Of a stretch of DNA of 33,907 nt, positions 15,999 to 23,896 are shown in pieces. The notes under the pieces are model-generated. The model searched no databases and was not told the DNA's origin. It saw nothing but the letters and a program-made list of their open reading frames with translations. Each line of letters begins with the position of its first letter. The stretch's first letter is position 1. Made by a program: the position numbers and the translations under genes. Source of the stretch: Pseudomonas fluorescens (GTDB taxonomy: Bacteria; Pseudomonadota; Gammaproteobacteria; Pseudomonadales; Pseudomonadaceae); contig NZ_MSDF01000030.1 of assembly GCF_002022275.1 (NCBI RefSeq), forward strand, positions 1 to 33,907, in the 5' to 3' direction.

Positions 15999-16181
15999 TC
16001 AGGCCTGAAGCCTGAAGTTCGACGCGTAACGCAGTTGTTCTTCGGCGGCGGACAGCGAAGTGAGCGGGCCGCTGATGGGCTCGCCATCGCGTACCAGGTA
16101 CCAGCAGGCCAACAGCCCAAGCTCCCGAAGAGGGGCGGGGACGGCGCTGCCGATGACGGACATGATCTGAACAGTGGGCAT
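15999..16181 (-). CDS. Conserved small protein of unknown function (60 aa)
   Basis: The reading frame begins MPTVQIMSVIGSAVPAPL and ends RYASNFRLQA. I chose the ATG at 16181 because GGAGG lies six bases upstream; an ATG four codons earlier has none. A short hydrophobic stretch (LGLLACWYLV) could be a buried strand rather than a membrane helix. I do not recognise a domain. It is convergent with the AI-2E gene and upstream of a second small minus-strand gene. Confidence 0.6.
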   Translation of the reverse strand: MPTVQIMSVIGSAVPAPLRELGLLACWYLVRDGEPISGPLTSLSAAEEQLRYASNFRLQA

Positions 16182-16272
16182 AAGTACCTCCAAGTGCTAT
16201 GGAGGTCACCTTACGGGCCTGCGCCCTTCAGGAAAAATCACCTGTCTCGATAGTCGACATCAATGCAATGCG

Positions 16273-16467
16273 TTAATCCACGACCTGGTCGAGCATGATC
16301 ACCACTTCCTGTTCACTGAGCAGGCCCTTGCGCACCAGATTTTCTGCCAGCAGCGCCAGGAATTTTGCGCTGCGATGGCCCTCCAGGTGTTTGAGTTCAG
16401 TCAGGGCGCTGTAGACCTTGCTGGACGTGCACAGGCCAGCGGTGCGGTGCGGGTTTTGCGTGGGCAT
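16273..16467 (-). CDS. Conserved small protein of unknown function (64 aa)
   Basis: The protein opens MPTQNPHRTAGLCTS and has a mostly helical remainder: LTELKHLEGHRSAKFLALLAENLVRKGLLSEQEVVIMLDQVV. AAGGA sits eight bases before the ATG. The pattern of a short helical bundle with an EEVVxxLDxVV-like tail recalls small Pseudomonas regulatory or adaptor proteins, but I cannot name the family. The 180 bases upstream hold only its presumed promoter and the terminator of the gene before it. Confidence 0.6.
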   Translation of the reverse strand: MPTQNPHRTAGLCTSSKVYSALTELKHLEGHRSAKFLALLAENLVRKGLLSEQEVVIMLDQVVD

Positions 16468-16648
16468 GGTCAGTCGTCCTTAATTATTATCGGGTGGACC
16501 GGCTCGATAGTGAGTCTGTTTCGTGACGTAAACATGACAGTGCGAGCCTCGATCAAGCAAGTAGACAATCGACTCTCATGATGTGGGATTAGCGCCCATG
16601 CATTGTCCTCACAGCGACCTCGGCCGCTTGAATCCGGACCTTGCAGGC

Positions 16649-16679
16649 AAAAAAAAGGCCCCGCGTGTGGGCGAGGCCT
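16649..16679 (-). terminator. Rho-independent terminator of the Tyr/Pro-repeat gene
   Basis: On the minus strand AGGCC...GGCCT form a stem with a GC-rich interior, followed by an uninterrupted T-run of eight. It lies 23 bases after the stop codon at 16703. Confidence 0.8.
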
Positions 16680-16702
16680 GATCCTGTCATATCAACTGCG
16701 TG

Positions 16703-17050
16703 TTACCAACCGCGGCCGTAGTAGCCGTGGGGAGGGCCGTAGTAGCCGCGTGGTGGGCCGTAATAGACCGGCGCCGGGCGGTAATAAACCTGTTGTTGCA
16801 CGTACACCGGTGGCGGCGGTGCATAGTAAACCGGTGGAGGCGCGGCATAGACCGGTTGCGGCTGGACATACACCGGTTGTTGCACGTAGACCGGCTGGGA
16901 CTGGCTGGCGACTACGGAGCCGACAACGGCTGCGCCGATCAAACCACCCAATATGGCCGGGCCACCCCAACCACCACCGTGGGCGGAGGCTTGGCCTGCC
17001 ATAGCGAGTGCGCCGATAAGCAAGGCGATTTTGGGGATTTTACGGATCAT
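16703..17050 (-). CDS. Exported Tyr/Pro/Gln-repeat protein with glycine-zipper segment
   Basis: The 115-residue precursor begins with a Sec signal peptide (MIRKIPKIALLIGALAMAGQASA, cleavage after residue 23). The mature protein has a His/Gly-rich start (HGGGWGG), a hydrophobic Gly-zipper-like stretch (ILGGLIGAAVVGSVVAS, about 32-48), and then a low-complexity tail made of PVYVQ, QPVYA and PVYYxPPP units ending in YYGPPxGYYG repeats. I chose the ATG at 17050 because GAGGA is seven bases upstream; the ATG at 17056 touches that site. Such proteins are often annotated only as exported or outer-membrane hypothetical proteins. The tail could be an extended surface or periplasmic adhesive segment. 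Its function is unknown. Confidence 0.8.
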   Translation of the reverse strand: MIRKIPKIALLIGALAMAGQASAHGGGWGGPAILGGLIGAAVVGSVVASQSQPVYVQQPVYVQPQPVYAAPPPVYYAPPPPVYVQQQVYYRPAPVYYGPPRGYYGPPHGYYGRGW

Positions 17051-17212
17051 GGTCATTCCTCGGTTAGCCCCTGCGCTTGTGGTCTGCAATCGATAGACTC
17101 AAGGATTGTCGCGGGGATACTTTTAAGACAACGTATTTCTGAAAAACAGCACAGCCGATAGGTAAAGGTTGTGTAAGGTCTGTACCGAATTGCTTACTCA
17201 AAGGAGTTTTCC

Positions 17213-18031
17213 ATGCAGATGCACCCCAACAAGGACACTCAACTGTGCATGTCATTGTCGGCGCGCCCCGGTAATTTTGGTTTACGGTTTCATAACCATC
17301 TGTACGAACAGCTGGGTCTGAACTTCTACTATAAGGCCTTCAGCAGCCAGGATTTGCCCGGCGCGATCGGTGGTATCCGCGCCCTGGGCGTGCGTGGCTG
17401 CGGGGTTTCCATGCCGTTCAAGGAGGCCGCCATTGCCTTGGTGGACGAACTTGACGATTCGGTTCAAGCCATTAATTCCTTGAACACCATCGTCAACACC
17501 AATGGGCGTTTGAAGGCCTACAACACTGACTACATCGCCGTCGAACAACTGCTGAAAAAGCATGCAGTGCCCAAAGACTCGACCTTTGCCCTGCGCGGCA
17601 GCGGCGGCATGGGCAAGGCGGTGGCCAGCGCCTTGCGCGACGGTGGTTATGCCAATGGCGTGATTGTGGCGCGCAACGAAACGGCGGGCCGGGCGCTGGC
17701 GCAAAGCCTGGGCTATGAATGGCAGGCGGAACTGGGTGATTTGCGCCCGCAGATGTTGGTCAACGTGACACCCATTGGCATGACCGGTGGGGCGGAGGCG
17801 GATGATCTGGCATTTGCAGCAGAAGCTATCGATGCTGCCGACACGGTCTTTGACGTGGTGGCGATCCCTGCCGAAACGCCGCTGATCGTGCGGGGGCGGG
17901 CCAAGGGCAAGCGCGTGATTACCGGGCTGGAAGTGATCGCGATTCAGGCGCTGGAGCAGTTTGTGCTCTATACCGGCGTGCGGCCGACGGATGAGCAGTT
18001 TGAGGCGGCGGTGGCCTTCGCCCGAAGCTAA
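17213..18031 (+). CDS. Shikimate dehydrogenase-like protein, HI0607 (SdhL) type
   Basis: The 272-residue protein has the AroE two-domain layout. The catalytic-pair positions are Lys70 in GVSMPFKEA and Asp106 in YNTDYIAV, and the nucleotide loop is GSGGMGKA near 131. The usual AroE opening (G-x-P-x-x-H-S-x-S-P) is replaced by LSARPGNFGLRFHNHL, as in Haemophilus HI0607, the SDH-like subgroup that reduces dehydroshikimate much more slowly and whose true substrate is unclear. It is therefore probably not the cell's main AroE. AAAGGAG gives a strong ribosome site seven bases before the ATG. It stands alone and is followed by a REP pair. Confidence 0.88.
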   Translation: MQMHPNKDTQLCMSLSARPGNFGLRFHNHLYEQLGLNFYYKAFSSQDLPGAIGGIRALGVRGCGVSMPFKEAAIALVDELDDSVQAINSLNTIVNTNGRLKAYNTDYIAVEQLLKKHAVPKDSTFALRGSGGMGKAVASALRDGGYANGVIVARNETAGRALAQSLGYEWQAELGDLRPQMLVNVTPIGMTGGAEADDLAFAAEAIDAADTVFDVVAIPAETPLIVRGRAKGKRVITGLEVIAIQALEQFVLYTGVRPTDEQFEAAVAFARS

Positions 18032-18050
18032 GTAACGCTGGAGATCCAAT

Positions 18051-18137
18051 GTGGGAGCGGGCTTGCCCGCGATGGCGTTGTGTCAGTCACAGATATTTGA
18101 TCTGTCACACCGCCATCGCAGGCAAGCCAGCTCCCAC
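18051..18137. repeat. REP pair forming an imperfect hairpin
   Basis: GTGGGAGCGGGCTTGCCCGC at 18051 and its inverted, slightly diverged copy at 18111-18137 match at 25 of 27 positions. The spacer holds a second small inverted repeat (ACAGAT...ATCTGT). This is the common intergenic REP type of P. fluorescens/P. putida. It sits between the convergent shikimate-dehydrogenase-like and yceH genes and may protect both mRNA ends. Confidence 0.85.
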
Positions 18138-18150
18138 CTTTGAGGTTGCG

Positions 18151-18798
18151 TCAGGCCTGTTCCAGCTGTGCCAAACGCTCTTCCAGCGCGGCTATCCGGG
18201 CTTCCAGCTCTTCAATGCGGTCCACGGAAACCCCAGCCCCGCGCTCCACCGGATTCCCCCGCGCCGACAGTATCGCCTCGATATCCGCCGGATCCCCCAG
18301 CGCATGGGTATAGCGATCTTCCCGCTGCCCGGCCTGGCGTGGCACCAACAGCGCCAGACCGCGCGCAATCAAACGCTCCAGCTGGTGCACCACCTGCTCG
18401 GCATCTTCAAAATCATGCATGCGCCCGCTGCGGGTCAGCAGTTCATTCACCGTCTGCGGTCCGCGTAAAAACAGCAACCCGATCAGGATCACCTGCGCCG
18501 GCACCAGTTCCAGCGCCTTCTCCACGCGATGTTCCCAGCGATCGGCACGGCTGCCCATCACCAGGCGGGTAAAGCCCTGGCCTTCCAGCGCCCGCAGGCT
18601 CTGGCCGACCTGGCCCTGGCTGAGGTTGGTGACCGGTTCGCGGCTGGTCTTCTGGTTGCAGGCCAGCACCAGCGCGTTGAGGGTCAGGGGGTAGGTCTCG
18701 GGGTTGGTCGCCTGTTTTTCGATCAGGCAGCCCAGGATGCGGATTTCCGTGCTGTTCAGGCGCGGCTCAGGGGTGTCGGTGTCGTGCTCGGCGGTCAT
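18151..18798 (-). CDS. yceH: YceH/DUF480 family protein
   Basis: The 215-residue protein matches E. coli YceH in length and order: RILGCLIEKQATNPETYPLTLNALVLACNQKTSREP near 20-56, a second winged-helix part (LLFLRGPQTVNELLTRSGRMHDF), the RQAGQREDRYTH segment, and a C-terminal coiled coil (RIEELEARIAALEERLAQLEQA). The fold is tandem winged helices, so a DNA-binding or regulatory role is likely, but the biochemical function is not established. It is divergent from the DUF1993 gene and has no operon partner. Confidence 0.9.
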   Translation of the reverse strand: MTAEHDTDTPEPRLNSTEIRILGCLIEKQATNPETYPLTLNALVLACNQKTSREPVTNLSQGQVGQSLRALEGQGFTRLVMGSRADRWEHRVEKALELVPAQVILIGLLFLRGPQTVNELLTRSGRMHDFEDAEQVVHQLERLIARGLALLVPRQAGQREDRYTHALGDPADIEAILSARGNPVERGAGVSVDRIEELEARIAALEERLAQLEQA

Positions 18799-18913
18799 CG
18801 CGCTTTCCCTATGCAGTGAAGTGCCTAGCCTAATCCTGAAAAAATAAAAGACAAGCGACTGGCAGGTCTATAATCGCCGCTGGTTCCAACCCTGCCATTA
18901 CCGTGAGACTGTC

Positions 18914-19423
18914 ATGACTATTTCCCTGTACGCCGCTTCCATCCCGGTCTTCAAGCAAATGCTCACCGCCCTGAGCGATGTGCTGAACAAAGCCGAAGCC
19001 CACGCTAGCGCCAAGAACATTGAGCCAAACGCCTTGCTGCAAGCGCGTCTGTTCCCGGACATGTTCCAGCTGGTGCGCCAGGTACAGATCGCTGTTGACT
19101 TCGCCAAAGGTGTTTCCGCGCGCCTGGCCGAGATCGAAGTGCCGAAATATGAAGATAAAGAAGTCACCTTCGCCGACCTGCAAGCGCTGATCGCCAAGGT
19201 GCTGGCGTTCGTCGACACCATCAAGCCCGAGCAAGTTGACGGCAAGGAAGGTATCGAGATCATCACCCGCCCGGGCACCCCGAAAGAGAAGCGCTTCAGC
19301 GGCCAGTCCTACCTGCTGACCTACGGCCTGCCGCAGTTCTTCTTCCACGTCACCACCGCTTACGCGCTGCTGCGTCACAACGGCGTGGAAGTGGGCAAGC
19401 GCGATTACATGGGCGCGTTCTAA
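18914..19423 (+). CDS. DUF1993 family protein
   Basis: The 169-residue, mainly helical cytoplasmic protein carries the family pattern: KQMLTALSDVLNKAEAHA near 15, LLQARLFPDMFQLVRQVQIAVDFAK near 44-68, the central DLQALIAKVLAFVDTIKP, and FFFHVTTAYALLRHNGVEVGKRDYMG near the end. The fold is probably a DinB-like helical bundle. No biochemical role is known. It has its own promoter region and ends in a strong terminator 20 bases after the stop. Confidence 0.85.
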   Translation: MTISLYAASIPVFKQMLTALSDVLNKAEAHASAKNIEPNALLQARLFPDMFQLVRQVQIAVDFAKGVSARLAEIEVPKYEDKEVTFADLQALIAKVLAFVDTIKPEQVDGKEGIEIITRPGTPKEKRFSGQSYLLTYGLPQFFFHVTTAYALLRHNGVEVGKRDYMGAF

Positions 19424-19442
19424 GCTCGCGTTTGCTCTACCC

Positions 19443-19480
19443 GCCCGGGGCGCTTCTTGAATGAAGCCCCGGGCTTTTTT
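19443..19480 (+). terminator. Rho-independent terminator after the DUF1993 gene
   Basis: GCCCGGGGC (19443-19451) and GCCCCGGGC (19466-19474) make a perfect 9-bp stem with a 14-base loop, followed by six T bases. Confidence 0.9.
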
Positions 19481-19584
19481 ACGCCCGTTTTTTTCGTTAC
19501 ATGAGCCGGTGGAACCAAGTGCCGCAGACAACTCAATAGGAGGATCCGATCGTCCTGTTTGTCAGAGCCTTGGAGGCTAGCGAA

Positions 19585-22377
19585 TTGAGTATCTCCCCCC
19601 TTCCCGCGATTAGTGCAAACCCTTATTTCGGTTCGATGCCCGTTTTACCCAACGCAGCAACGTTGGCCCGAACCCGACGCGAAGTGGCAACCGATGAGTC
19701 CGCGCCCAGGCGGTCTGCTGGCGATAAAGGCGACGGTGAAGTGGCGGTTAACCCTGCCGAGGTATCTCAAAACCGCGTCGATACCGACGCGGCGCTTATC
19801 TCTGCTCAAAAAAACATGCTTGGCAATAGGCGCGACTTGGTTACATTCAGGGAGGCATTGGTCAGCACCTTGGTGAAGGTTGGGGACTATTTGGAGCAAC
19901 AATCGACGTTGCATGCCTACCTGTACCGAAATGTGCCCAACCCCCCGGCATACGATACAGACGCAGGGCTTCAGTCCTATCTGGGATCGCAGCAGATCAG
20001 GCTGGATCCTGACTCCAGCTTTCATCTGCATAACCAGCCGATGGCTGGCAAGTCCGTAAATTTGTTGCAGTTCATGACTGGCAACGGCTGGGAGCACCCG
20101 GTCAACGAGGACGACCTCGATAATATGACCCAGGAGTTGTTCCGTGTTGTGGAGCCGGGGCCACTGCAAGGTGATTTCGGTGGCGGGTTGTCATGGCCCG
20201 TCCCTTTTGACGCGCAGATACAACAGGATATTTACGATGCTGTTGCCTATAACTCACTGGAAGTACCTGAACTCGACAAACTCAAGTTGAGCCAGAACGC
20301 TTTCGGTTACCTGGCTCAAACCATGAACTGGACCGAAGAGGCCCTGAACAGTCCCCGGCAGGCCGTCATTGACCTGCTGAACAGCCCCACCGCGAAAGCC
20401 TTGGGCCACGCATTACGTGACGAGTTTGAAGGGGCGGGTAGTGTCGATGATTGGGTACTGATGGCGCTGCAGATAGGTCTTAACCGTGACGCCTTGTTAA
20501 AGCCTGACGAGAAGAACAAGGTAGCCGGCTTTGATTTGTCGGCGCGAGAACACTGGGGCAAGCCGCTGTCCTCTGTCGTGGCAGGGCTGACCCGGCACTT
20601 GAGCAAGTCCTATGGCCGTAATGCACCGGTGGCCGCCTACCTGCTGTTGTCGCATCACGCGCCAGAGCTATTGGTCAAACACCTGCCGGAGCATGTGACC
20701 TATGGCTCACCCGCTTGGGTGAGCCTCAAGTCCATCGTCGCCAAAGCCGAAATGCGCTCCCCTGGGCTGGCCGTGACCAAGCGCTATGAGCAACTGTTGA
20801 ACGAAGACCTCAAACCCATTACCGCCGCAGAAAAGGACGTTGAAGCCCGGGCCGGGCAAGAGGGGCTGATTCATTGGGCTGTGGCTGATGGCGCCATTGC
20901 GAAGCGGCCGGATAACCACTACACCGCTGAAGAGATCGAGCGCGCCGCAACGCTCGCCAGTGAGCGTTTCGATACCTTGATGAACGCCTCGCAGGCGCAG
21001 CGTGCATCGGTCCCCAGTCGTAAGGCGTTGGCGCTCAGCCTGCTGAAAGAGCATTTGCCCAAGGCGCTCGGAAATATCGACCTTGAGAAAAAAATCCTCT
21101 TTCCTTCCGTGCTGGACCGGGACTTGAAAGGTCCGTATTCGATACTGGATATCTACTTGAACCCGCAGCAACACACAGTGTGGGAGTCCAACGACCCTGG
21201 CATTGATGTCGGATCCATCTCCAATGTGCTTCGCTCACTGCCTCCCGTTAACGAGCTGTTTGAAAAAAGTGTCACTGAGTTTGCCGACGGGTTCAAAGGC
21301 GCGTTGGAAGTGTCCGTCAAGCACATGATGTCGACGCTGCCGGTGGATGACAAAGAGGCGTTGGAAAAGGGGGCGTTGAAGTTCTACACCCAGGAAAACG
21401 TTACGCGTACGACCCGATATTCAGGTGCTTCAAGACTTTCGAGCGCCTCGCACAGCGACACTGTTGAGAACAAGGCGGTATTGGTCGAATCGATGTACCA
21501 GGGCAAGCGAAGAATTTACGAGATAAACACTCAGCGTGGCACCCTTCATGAGCGAGCCGATTTAACTGATGGGGTGAAAGCGGGGCTGGGTGAATGGCAA
21601 TCTTCAGGGTCGAAAAACCCGAAGGTGAGTGTTCGCTCCAACATCAGGATCACTGAAGTGAAGCCTGGCGGGGTTGAAGAGGTTGCACAGCGGGCTGGAA
21701 GGCCTGACTCGTCCTCTCCTGTACCGACGTTCAATTCCCCGGGAACGCACTTCATTGCGCAGACCGTCGCCAATCAAATGTTCACGCCCAGTGAGCGCGA
21801 AGCCCTGATCAAAGCGGCCAGAGGCGTCACCACCTTTGATACTGAAGTGACGGTATTCGAGCAAATTCAGGCCGTGACCCGTGCATTGATACCTTTTGCG
21901 TCGGCCATCAACAGTTTCCAACAGGGCAAGATCGGCGAGGGGATTACTTTCCTCGCATTCGATATCTTCGGATTTGCAGTCGGCGGTGTGGGAGCACTCA
22001 GTAGAATTTCAAAGGCGGTGAAAGTCGGCGGTTCGGTGGGTGGCAAGGCAGGCAGGCTGGCGCGAGGATTGCTCAGTGCCGCCAATCCATTTGCCGGCGG
22101 CAAGGCCATTGTGAGCCGAGGGTTGCCACTGCAATGGTCCGCACTCGGTAAAGCAACGTTTTCCTGGAAGGTCATTTCGACTAACCGCAGTGTTGATCGG
22201 GTTTATCAGAGCAAGCCGAAAGATGTTGTTACCGGTACAGCGGGCGGTAGCGACGGGGCGAACGTAGTTGCTCAACAGGGTCCGATCACCGAATACTGGT
22301 ACCGGTTTAACCTGAAGACCAACAAGCCTTATGGCACGCCGCTTGAGGGGTTTGAGGCCAAAAGCACCGCAGTTTGA
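19585..22377 (+). CDS. Large protein of unknown function, possible secreted toxin/effector (930 aa)
   Basis: No family is recognised with confidence. The start is not ATG: TTG at 19585 has GGAGG (19572-19576) eight bases upstream. Other options are TTG 19570, CTG 19555 (AGGAGG at 19538-19543) and ATG 19636. There is no Sec signal; the first 80 residues are polar, Ser/Pro/Ala-rich and probably disordered. A long helical middle (residues about 230-560) follows, then a strand-rich part with VLVESMYQGKRRIYEINTQRG near 635. A hydrophobic region at about 765-825 (ALIPFASAINSFQQGKIGEG, then FLAFDIFGFAVGGVGALS) could insert in membranes, and a polar tail ends the protein. The layout resembles large Pseudomonas toxin-like proteins. 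It is a single-gene unit between two terminators, without an adjacent immunity or chaperone gene. Confidence 0.75.
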   Translation: MSISPLPAISANPYFGSMPVLPNAATLARTRREVATDESAPRRSAGDKGDGEVAVNPAEVSQNRVDTDAALISAQKNMLGNRRDLVTFREALVSTLVKVGDYLEQQSTLHAYLYRNVPNPPAYDTDAGLQSYLGSQQIRLDPDSSFHLHNQPMAGKSVNLLQFMTGNGWEHPVNEDDLDNMTQELFRVVEPGPLQGDFGGGLSWPVPFDAQIQQDIYDAVAYNSLEVPELDKLKLSQNAFGYLAQTMNWTEEALNSPRQAVIDLLNSPTAKALGHALRDEFEGAGSVDDWVLMALQIGLNRDALLKPDEKNKVAGFDLSAREHWGKPLSSVVAGLTRHLSKSYGRNAPVAAYLLLSHHAPELLVKHLPEHVTYGSPAWVSLKSIVAKAEMRSPGLAVTKRYEQLLNEDLKPITAAEKDVEARAGQEGLIHWAVADGAIAKRPDNHYTAEEIERAATLASERFDTLMNASQAQRASVPSRKALALSLLKEHLPKALGNIDLEKKILFPSVLDRDLKGPYSILDIYLNPQQHTVWESNDPGIDVGSISNVLRSLPPVNELFEKSVTEFADGFKGALEVSVKHMMSTLPVDDKEALEKGALKFYTQENVTRTTRYSGASRLSSASHSDTVENKAVLVESMYQGKRRIYEINTQRGTLHERADLTDGVKAGLGEWQSSGSKNPKVSVRSNIRITEVKPGGVEEVAQRAGRPDSSSPVPTFNSPGTHFIAQTVANQMFTPSEREALIKAARGVTTFDTEVTVFEQIQAVTRALIPFASAINSFQQGKIGEGITFLAFDIFGFAVGGVGALSRISKAVKVGGSVGGKAGRLARGLLSAANPFAGGKAIVSRGLPLQWSALGKATFSWKVISTNRSVDRVYQSKPKDVVTGTAGGSDGANVVAQQGPITEYWYRFNLKTNKPYGTPLEGFEAKSTAV

Positions 22378-22398
22378 CACAACGTCACGTTACGGCTG

Positions 22399-22428
22399 AA
22401 AAGCCCGACTCTCAAAGTCGGGCTTTTT
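22399..22428. terminator. Bidirectional rho-independent terminator
   Basis: AAAAGCCCGACT and AGTCGGGCTTTTT form a 12-bp stem with a 5-base loop and have A/T runs on both sides. It serves the 930-residue gene (+) and the convergent sstT (-). Confidence 0.9.
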
Positions 22429-22433
22429 ACCGA

Positions 22434-23654
22434 TCAGGCCGTCTGTTTTTCCTGGCCCAGGCAAGCCGCCGCAGTAAACAGCACGTCGGTCGACGAATTC
22501 AGCGCGGTTTCCGCCGAGTCCTGCAGCACGCCGATGATGAAACCAACAGCCACCACCTGCATGGCGATTTCACTGGGAATGCCGAACAGGCTGCATGCCA
22601 GTGGAATCAACAGCAGCGAACCGCCCGCCACACCCGATGCACCACAGGCACACACCGCGGCCACCACGCTGAGCAGCACGGCGGTGGGCAGGTCCACCGT
22701 GATGCCCAGCGTGTGCACGGCTGCCAGAGTCAGTACGGTGATGGTGATTGCGGCGCCGGCCATATTGATCGTGGCGCCCAGCGGGATTGACACCGAGTAG
22801 GTGTCTTCATGCAAGCCCAGGCGTTTGCTCAACGCCAGGTTCACCGGGATATTCGCCGCCGAACTGCGGGTGAAAAACGCGGTGATGCCGCTTTCGCGCA
22901 GGCACATCAACACCAGCGGGTAGGGGTTGCGACGCAGTTTCCAGAACACGATGGCCGGGTTGATCACCAGCGCTACAAACAGCATGCAGCCGATCAACAC
23001 CACCAACAGGTGTGCATAGCCGAGCAGTGCGCCAAAGCCGGACGTGGCCAGGGTCGAGGCCACCAGGCCGAAGATGCCCAGCGGTGCGAAGCGAATCACC
23101 ACGCGCACGATCAGCGTCACGCCGTTGGACAGGTCATCAAGTACGGTACGCGTGGTTTCGCCGGCATGGCGAATCGCAATGCCCATGCCGATCGCCCAGG
23201 CCAGGATGCCGATAAAGTTGGCGTTCATCAGCGCGCTGACCGGATTGTCCACTACGCTGAGCAACAGGCTCTGCAACACTTCGCCGATACCACCAGGGGC
23301 GCTGACGGTGGCGTCGTGGGTGGCGAGCACCAGTGTCGAAGGGAACAATGCGCTGGCAACCACCGCGACCACGGCGGCGGCGAAGGTGCCCAGCAAGTAC
23401 AGGAACAGGATCGGCTTGATATGGGTTTCCTGGCCATGCTTGTGGTTGGCGATCGACGCCATCACCAGCACAAACACTAGAATCGGCGCCACGGCTTTGA
23501 GCGCGGCGACAAACACTTTGCCAATGAACCCGGTGGCCTTGGCCGCTTCGGGCAGCAGCAAGGCCAACAGTATGCCGGCGATCAGACCGATGACGATTTG
23601 TGTGACCAGGCTGACGCGTGTCAGTCGCTGAACGAGGGAAGGGGCAGCAGTCAT
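22434..23654 (-). CDS. sstT: Serine/threonine:sodium symporter SstT
   Basis: The 406-residue inner-membrane protein is a DAACS-family (glutamate transporter fold) symporter close in length and sequence layout to E. coli SstT. Diagnostic stretches are LVMASIANHKHG near 65, AAGA-type first hairpin region TRSSAANIPVNLALSKRLGL near 280, PLGATINMAGAAITITVLTLAAVHTLGI near 309, and the second hairpin CGASGVAGGSLLLIPLACSLFGI near 353. It imports L-serine and L-threonine with Na+. The ribosome site is weak. It ends in a bidirectional terminator shared with the convergent large unknown gene. Confidence 0.92.
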   Translation of the reverse strand: MTAAPSLVQRLTRVSLVTQIVIGLIAGILLALLLPEAAKATGFIGKVFVAALKAVAPILVFVLVMASIANHKHGQETHIKPILFLYLLGTFAAAVVAVVASALFPSTLVLATHDATVSAPGGIGEVLQSLLLSVVDNPVSALMNANFIGILAWAIGMGIAIRHAGETTRTVLDDLSNGVTLIVRVVIRFAPLGIFGLVASTLATSGFGALLGYAHLLVVLIGCMLFVALVINPAIVFWKLRRNPYPLVLMCLRESGITAFFTRSSAANIPVNLALSKRLGLHEDTYSVSIPLGATINMAGAAITITVLTLAAVHTLGITVDLPTAVLLSVVAAVCACGASGVAGGSLLLIPLACSLFGIPSEIAMQVVAVGFIIGVLQDSAETALNSSTDVLFTAAACLGQEKQTA

Positions 23655-23705
23655 AAACAGATGTCTCTGGTTTTTTTAGTAGGGCACAACATTGCAGGCA
23701 GAAAG

Positions 23706-23747
23706 TGCTGTAGGAAGTAGGTGCAAAGTCTAGCATGCTGTAGGAAG
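23706..23747. repeat. 12-bp direct repeat in the sstT/MFS intergenic region
   Basis: TGCTGTAGGAAG occurs at 23706-23717 and 23736-23747, a spacing of 30 bases (about three helical turns). It lies in the 242-base region between two divergent transporter genes, where both promoters must also lie; no clear -35/-10 pair could be chosen. Confidence 0.45.
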
Positions 23748-23896
23748 CGTCCCATTTTGGTGCGGCATTCCGTCACCCGCGCCCGTAGGCTTTGGCCAAA
23801 TCCAGACATACTCTGTTAATATTCTCTCCTCTCACCTTTCCTATCCGTCAGCGGGCCCTTCGGGCTGTCGTTGATGTCGTCGTTTGCGGAGTTTTC

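Noticed and set aside
16247..16260. GATAGTCGACATC-like palindrome between the two small genes as a further GntR operator
   Set aside because: It shares only the central GTCGAC with the ATTGTCGACAAT sites; the flanking TTGT/ACAA positions do not match, and the neighbouring genes are unrelated to the cluster.
19511..19535. GGAACC followed by CAACTCA upstream of the 930-aa gene, resembling an HrpL (hrp) box
   Set aside because: The hexamer GGAACC is exact, but the second element differs from CCACNNA at one base and the spacer is 12 bases instead of 15-16. At the right spacing no match remains.
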